Shown here in pieces: positions 4,739 to 8,394 of a stretch of 8,394 bases of DNA. The notes under the pieces are model-generated. The model had not been told where the DNA came from. It did no database searches and saw only the letters and a list, made by a program, of their open reading frames with translations. The DNA lies in assembly GCA_029261305.1 (NCBI GenBank), contig JAJDBO010000061.1:1-8394 (forward strand). Reading direction: 5' to 3'. Within the stretch, counting starts at the first letter, position 1. The number at the start of each line of letters is the position of its first letter. A program made the translations under genes and the position numbers. Source of the stretch: Nitrospirales bacterium. GTDB lineage: Bacteria > Nitrospirota > Nitrospiria > Nitrospirales > UBA8639.

Positions 4739-6015
4739 TAAAAGAGATTCGAAACGATTCTGGTTCCGCCCACCCACGTTCCAATGACGCTTCCAATGGT
4801 CGGCAATAAAAAGGCAAGAAAAATTCTGAGGAGTCGGCTTTTCCACCATTGCCGGGGAATGGCAATGTCCTCGGCCACGGACTGAAACTCCCGAACCTGT
4901 GGTGGTTGCATATACGCTTGGATAAACGCCGTCACATAGCCAACACCAATAACCGGGGTCAAGCTCGTAATGGGGGCACCGGCAAAGGCGGCTAAGATGG
5001 TCAGAGGATGCCCAAGTGCGAGTATCGCGCCAATACCACTGGGGATTCCATTGGCCAAAATCCAAAACATCGCATTTTCCCCTGCTGCGGCTAAACCTTT
5101 GTCGTACCCAATCCATGCAATGGACCCCACGATGAGCAGAGGAATACTCCACCCCACCCATTTCCAGACAGGTGACACAGGGGGAATAATATCCAACGTA
5201 GTCAGATCCGTTCGCTGCGTTTGCTGTAAAACCGATTTCATACCTTCAACATGACCTGCGCCAACAACCGCAACGACTTTCCCGCCATCGGATTGGAGAA
5301 TTTTCTCCGCTAAATATTGGTCACGCTCGTCGATCAATACCTGTTTTAGGGTAGGCACTTCTGCACCAAGTTCTTTCATCATCTCCGACAACACGTCTTG
5401 CTTCTTGAGGTTCGACAATGACTCTTCCGTCACCGGCTCGGTATCAAATACGCTCAGCATCAGCGACGACACCAGCATGCTTTTTTTGAAAAACGGTGTA
5501 GAGCGCCAAGCCCGACGCATGGTCACCCGCACATCGCGATCGCAGAGGAAAATCGGGATGTCATGTTTTTTCGAGATCGTGATAGCTTCGAGCATTTCCG
5601 TGCCCGGCATAACGCCCAGTTGATCTCCAAGACGTTTTTGATACGATGCGAGTAACAGGTTGGCCAACAATGTGCTGAGCTGTTTTTTTCGAATAATCTC
5701 TTTGAGATCCAATGACTCCCATTTATGTTTTTGAGAGAGCGCCTCAAAACGTCGAGTGTCTAGCTCTACACACACGCCATCCGGCTGCTCTTCTTCAATG
5801 ACATCCCGCACCAAATCTGCCGACTCCTGAGAAACATGCACCGTTCCCACCAAGATAATGGTCTTATCGCGAAGGGTCAGTACATGGACATCAGGAGAAG
5901 ATCGGAAGCTGGAAGGGATGTGTTCTGATGTGGGGAGTGACTCCTGTGACTCAGATGATTCCATAGATACACCATTCACAAAAAACGCCAATCTTGTCAA
6001 GAAAGGCACAGACAT
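4738..6015 (-). CDS. TraB/PrgY-family (TIKI superfamily) membrane protein
   Basis: The protein has 425 residues. ATG 6015 has GAGG 5 nt upstream; the internal Met18 lacks a ribosome site. The N-terminal soluble domain (about 43-280) has the TraB motifs: GTVHVS (57-62), GVCVELD (80-86), PGTE (137-140), LCDRDV (157-162), ERDQYLAEKI (230-239) and VVGAGHVEGM (250-259). The GxxH, E and GxGH residues are the presumed metal or catalytic positions of the superfamily. The C-terminal part has four hydrophobic segments: about 287-306, 313-335, 338-362 and 396-417. The architecture matches family members such as enterococcal TraB/PrgY, which lower pheromone activity. Archaeal and bacterial members are widespread with no settled role, and inference from TIKI relatives would make it a metalloprotease-like membrane protein. 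It stands alone and converges with the small plus-strand genes. Confidence 0.92.
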   Translation of the reverse strand: MSVPFLTRLAFFVNGVSMESSESQESLPTSEHIPSSFRSSPDVHVLTLRDKTIILVGTVHVSQESADLVRDVIEEEQPDGVCVELDTRRFEALSQKHKWESLDLKEIIRKKQLSTLLANLLLASYQKRLGDQLGVMPGTEMLEAITISKKHDIPIFLCDRDVRVTMRRAWRSTPFFKKSMLVSSLMLSVFDTEPVTEESLSNLKKQDVLSEMMKELGAEVPTLKQVLIDERDQYLAEKILQSDGGKVVAVVGAGHVEGMKSVLQQTQRTDLTTLDIIPPVSPVWKWVGWSIPLLIVGSIAWIGYDKGLAAAGENAMFWILANGIPSGIGAILALGHPLTILAAFAGAPITSLTPVIGVGYVTAFIQAYMQPPQVREFQSVAEDIAIPRQWWKSRLLRIFLAFLLPTIGSVIGTWVGGTRIVSNLF

Positions 6016-6087
6016 ACATGCCTCATCGTGCTACACTAGTTCGCAACAAAATTGACCACCACGAACCCTGTACTTTCCCGAATCTCC

Positions 6088-6279
6088 ATGAGCAACACTC
6101 GAATCGCCAAACGCATATGGTTATGGATCAATCAAGATGGCAGCCGTTGGAAAGTGGCAAAAACGGATGAGGGGTTTTGGTATTGTCCTGTGGGTTCAGG
6201 GGGAAAACGGCGTGGTTCTTGGGAGGCTGGATTTCCTCCCGGCTTAGAAGACTTTACCCCTTGGCTTAAGCACCGCTAA
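6088..6279 (+). CDS. Hypothetical small protein, 63 aa
   Basis: The frame runs from ATG 6088 to TAA 6277-6279. A TTG at 6052 would add 12 residues. Neither start has a good Shine-Dalgarno. The sequence is rich in aromatic residues and glycine (IWLWINQDG, GFWYCPVGSGG, SWEAGFPPGLEDFTPWLKHR) with a basic middle. It lacks a signal peptide or membrane segment and holds a single cysteine. I do not recognise a family. It is divergent from the TraB-family gene and 17 bp before the next plus-strand frame, so the two could form a pair. Protein-like composition and the absence of a competing minus-strand gene are the main support. Confidence 0.5.
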   Translation: MSNTRIAKRIWLWINQDGSRWKVAKTDEGFWYCPVGSGGKRRGSWEAGFPPGLEDFTPWLKHR

Positions 6280-6296
6280 GCGTTATCTTTATAGTC

Positions 6297-6614
6297 ATGA
6301 CTCGCCTTCTTCGGATCTCTAGTTATCGGTTAGCGTTTTGGCATGCGTCAAAACGGGCACGGCACGAAGAATTTGATGTGTTGGATTGCGTGTTCTGTCA
6401 GTATAGTGAAGGGGTCGCCCGTATGCGTGACGTAGCAGGCTATCTTCACCGCAGAGGTTTTACGATTGCTGACTGCGATGATCGATCGTTAACCATTGCC
6501 CTGTATGACTCCTCCGACACATCAGACAAAATTCGTTCCCATAAAAAAGCCGATTTATTACGAATCATTTCAGGACAACCGTCATTTCCCCTCCATTCCT
6601 CTCGATTGGAATAG
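6297..6614 (+). CDS. Hypothetical protein, 105 aa (or 63 aa from an internal start)
   Basis: The open frame runs from ATG 6297 to TAG 6612-6614. The first ATG has no ribosome site. An internal ATG at 6423 is preceded by GAAGGGG 8 nt upstream and would give a 63-residue protein beginning MRDVAGYLHRRGF. The downstream part (RGFTIADCDDRSLTIALYDS, then a Lys/Arg-rich helix SHKKADLLRIISG) looks like a small alpha/beta fold. The upstream part is basic and aromatic with FDVLDCVFCQ. No family is recognised. It follows the 63-aa frame by 17 bp and ends 27 bp from the convergent EndoQ-type gene. The long version may be wrong; the 3' half is the more credible. Confidence 0.5.
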   Translation: MTRLLRISSYRLAFWHASKRARHEEFDVLDCVFCQYSEGVARMRDVAGYLHRRGFTIADCDDRSLTIALYDSSDTSDKIRSHKKADLLRIISGQPSFPLHSSRLE

Positions 6615-6641
6615 AATCGCCGGGTCCCACACCAACGCCAG

Positions 6642-7928
6642 CTAAGCTTTTAGCTCTTCCAAGGCATTCGCTTCTCGATCTTGCTGACCCAACATCCGAA
6701 CCTTGCCATATTCTCCATCATAGCCAGGAGCAATCGTCACCTGCCCTTTCCGCATGCGGTCAATCGCGATGGCCAATAATTTTCCTCCGTCATGTTCGAT
6801 CTCGAAAATCGGCACATCCTTGAGAATGGAAAATTCATTGCCGAGACTTGCCAGTAGTCGATGATAGGCCTCCAACACTCTTTTTGAATTCACCCCGACC
6901 CCTTGAACTTCTGAAATGAGTTCGACCAAGGGCACAAGATTCCAATAGGGCAACGCATTGGTCGGACGATGATCCGACGGCAAATCGGCGAGAAGCTCCG
7001 TTCGATGCAGAACGCCCACCGTGACTGGTTTCCCACATTCAGGACAGAGGCGATGATATTTTCGGGTTTCATCAGGCATGAGGCGGACCTGACAATTCCG
7101 ATGCCCATCATAATGGTACTTCCCTTCTTCCGGAAAAAACTCAATTGTCCCGAGAAATTGTTTGGGATCACTACTCGTGAAGGCCCTCTTAATTCCCTGG
7201 AATGATAATTCACAATTCAAGACATTGGATTCTCGCCCGAGCTTGCTTGGTGAGTGAGCATCCGAATTTGAAATGAGCGTAATACCTTCCAATTGACTAA
7301 GTCGCCAATTCATGGGCGGGTCAGAAGACAAACCCGTTTCGATCACCTTGATATGAGGCGTGAGTTCGCCAAAACATTCTTCCAAAGAGTCAAACCCCGA
7401 GTTGGCGCCAAATATTGAGAAATGCGGAGTCCACGCATGGGCGGGAACAAACAAGGAGTCAGGAGTACGCTCTAACATAATTCTCAACAGCTCTTCGCTA
7501 TCCAACCCCAAGATCGGTCGTCCGTCTGATCGAATATTCCCGATCCGCCCAAGTTTTTCGTTGAGGCTCTCCACCGCAGTAAAACTTGGGGCGTAAATCA
7601 TATTGTGTACTTTGCGCGTGCGCTCGTGCCGTTTGTAGATACTGCTGATCTCAGAGGTCAGGAGAAATCGAACTTCGGCTCGACACGATTCAGGAATTTC
7701 GCCATCAACTGTTTTCGCAAGATCGGGCTTCAATCGATACAGCCCCGGTTCAGCCGGTTCAAGTTTTTCTTGGAGTTCTGCAAACCAGGCGGGATGCGTA
7801 AAGTCTCCAGTCCCGACTACCGTAATTCCCTTGAGTTGTGCCCAGCGGTAAAGGCTTTCAGGAATCATGTTCTTACTCACGGCGCGGGAGTAATGGGAAT
7901 GTATATGAAGATCAGCCATGAATGACAT
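6642..7928 (-). CDS. Endonuclease Q-type PHP-domain DNA repair nuclease
   Basis: The protein has 428 residues, a normal length for the family. ATG 7928 has AGGAGGG ending 4 nt upstream; the next ATG (7919) is too far from it. The PHP catalytic domain shows DLHIHSHYS (6-14), GTGDFTHP (39-46), E93 with H108 (HNMIYAP), HAWTPHFSIFG (164-174) and NSDAHSPSKLG (221-231), the His/Asp set that binds the metal cluster. A zinc-binding part follows, with C279 in GHRNCQVR and C295/C298 in LCPECGK. A helix-hairpin-helix-like stretch (LISEVQGVGVNSKRVLEAY, 337-355) precedes the C-terminus. Characterised archaeal and Bacillus EndoQ nick DNA 5' of deaminated bases (uracil, hypoxanthine, xanthine) and abasic sites. 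The same cytoplasmic repair role is inferred here. It stands alone, divergent from the DsrE-like gene. Confidence 0.93.
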   Translation of the reverse strand: MSFMADLHIHSHYSRAVSKNMIPESLYRWAQLKGITVVGTGDFTHPAWFAELQEKLEPAEPGLYRLKPDLAKTVDGEIPESCRAEVRFLLTSEISSIYKRHERTRKVHNMIYAPSFTAVESLNEKLGRIGNIRSDGRPILGLDSEELLRIMLERTPDSLFVPAHAWTPHFSIFGANSGFDSLEECFGELTPHIKVIETGLSSDPPMNWRLSQLEGITLISNSDAHSPSKLGRESNVLNCELSFQGIKRAFTSSDPKQFLGTIEFFPEEGKYHYDGHRNCQVRLMPDETRKYHRLCPECGKPVTVGVLHRTELLADLPSDHRPTNALPYWNLVPLVELISEVQGVGVNSKRVLEAYHRLLASLGNEFSILKDVPIFEIEHDGGKLLAIAIDRMRKGQVTIAPGYDGEYGKVRMLGQQDREANALEELKA

Positions 7929-8052
7929 GAAACCCTCCTAATAATAGCGAAGCCAGCTTAGCGAGAGAACACCGGATCAACAAGAGGTGGAAATTACATA
8001 CAGCCATTGATGAATACCACACCATTGCCCAGAGTCTTCGCTCCGAGGTTCA

Positions 8053-8081
8053 TTGCGTATTCCTTTTTTCTGCTGGATAAT
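8053..8081 (+). promoter_or_regulatory. Candidate promoter for the DsrE-like gene
   Basis: TTGCGT at 8053-8058 is followed after 17 nt by GATAAT at 8076-8081 (5 of 6). A start near 8088 would give a leader of about 40 nt before ATG 8128. The -35 is weak. Confidence 0.36.
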
Positions 8082-8109
8082 GAAACAAGGCCGAAGGCCA
8101 TTCCATTAT
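8077..8109. repeat. Nested inverted repeat over the DsrE-like promoter
   Basis: The outer arms ATAATG (8077-8082) and CATTAT (8104-8109) enclose inner arms GGCC (8089-8092) and GGCC (8096-8099) around GAA. The left outer arm is part of the candidate -10. The dyad therefore covers the -10 and the predicted start, a classic position for a repressor operator. As RNA it would be a hairpin just before the ribosome site. Confidence 0.45.
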
Positions 8110-8127
8110 TCACTCAAGGAGGGTTTC

Positions 8128-8394
8128 ATGCCCATAGCATATAAATCATTGTTCACTTTTTCACTTATTCTTGGACTTGCCCTGGCGTTTGGCTTGGGAC
8201 TGCCAGGTGGGCCAGATGCGGCCATGGCCAAAGAAAAAGTGAAGGTACTGTATCACGTTGATGGGAAGGACCTTGGCACGGCGAAATATGCTATGGCACT
8301 CATCAATAAACACATTGAGGCGGAAGGAGGACCGGACAATATCGATATTAAACTGGTCGTTCATGGTCCAGCGCTTCACTTGTTTAAATCAGAA
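8128..8394 (+). CDS. Exported DsrE-family-like protein, N-terminal part (truncated by window edge)
   Basis: The frame runs from ATG 8128, with AAGGAGG ending 5 nt upstream, to the right edge (89 codons, no stop). Residues 1-34 form a signal peptide: a basic start, the hydrophobic core SLFTFSLILGLALAFGLGL and an AMA cleavage site before KEKVK. The mature start KVKVLYHVDGKDLG (37-50), the Asn/His helix AMALINKHIEAEGG (55-68) and IDIKLVVHGPALHLFKS (72-88) match the DsrE/DsrF-like fold as found in periplasmic members. Known DsrE proteins handle sulfur or bind small ligands. The exported subgroup, common in environmental proteobacteria and Nitrospirota, has no settled function. No catalytic cysteine lies in the visible part, so the sulfur role cannot be judged. 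Its gene is divergent from the EndoQ-type gene with a 199-bp shared upstream region. Confidence 0.85.
   Translation, partial: MPIAYKSLFTFSLILGLALAFGLGLPGGPDAAMAKEKVKVLYHVDGKDLGTAKYAMALINKHIEAEGGPDNIDIKLVVHGPALHLFKSE

Noticed and set aside
4496..5161. 221-codon minus-strand frame
   Set aside because: Most of it overlaps the TraB-family gene out of frame, and its end runs through the G+C-rich non-coding block. It has no ribosome site or domain.
8161..8379. 72-codon minus-strand frame
   Set aside because: It is antisense to the DsrE-like gene, whose frame has a signal peptide, ribosome site and family motifs.
1..8394. CRISPR array, tRNA or rRNA gene, transposase or phage genes
   Set aside because: No regularly spaced direct repeats, no cloverleaf with the conserved GTTCRA arm, and no recognised mobile-element protein were found on either strand by reading.

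Overview
The window reads as a free-living Gram-negative chromosome of moderate G+C. It carries periplasmic or secreted proteins with Sec signal peptides, a single-domain DUF1566 (Lcl-type) protein, a dockerin/PKD-repeat secreted protein, a TraB/PrgY-type membrane protein and a bacterial Endonuclease Q homologue. This mix resembles Nitrospirota genomes, but no single gene proves it and the assignment is a family-level impression. I see no rRNA, tRNA, CRISPR array, transposase or phage gene.

Layout. (1) Bases 1-760, minus strand: the 5' part of a secreted protein with an N-terminal dockerin-like EF-hand pair followed by ~93-residue PKD-type repeats. It runs off the left edge and has a good RBS and a candidate promoter. 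(2) 771-1214: a gene-free stretch with two adjacent perfect inverted repeats. (3) 1215-3028, minus: a periplasmic SIMPL/DUF541 protein followed 68 bp later by a G3E (CobW/COG0523) metal-chaperone GTPase, with an 8-bp inverted repeat between them. (4) 3193-3819, minus: a secreted DUF1566 protein closed by a clear rho-independent terminator. (5) 3840-4490: an A+T-rich stretch divergent from DUF1566. On the plus strand it has a candidate promoter, a 40-codon gene with a strong Shine-Dalgarno sequence, and a small four-cysteine zinc-ribbon protein. On the minus strand the DUF1566 leader has a 7-codon ORF with a strong SD and two overlapping alternative stems. (6) 4491-4737: a G+C-richer non-coding block, possibly a copy of an interspersed repeat. 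(7) 4738-6015, minus: the TraB-family protein. (8) 6088-6614, plus: two small proteins of unknown function. (9) 6642-7928, minus: an EndoQ-type PHP-domain DNA repair nuclease. (10) 8128 to the right edge, plus: an exported DsrE-like protein, divergent from EndoQ, with a dyad over its promoter.

Functionally the window is a set of short independent units rather than one pathway. The SIMPL-CobW pair is the most convincing operon. The least explained part is 3840-4740: two small proteins, short leader ORFs, overlapping dyads and the G+C-rich block. I did not find a clear-cut new defence or mobile system.
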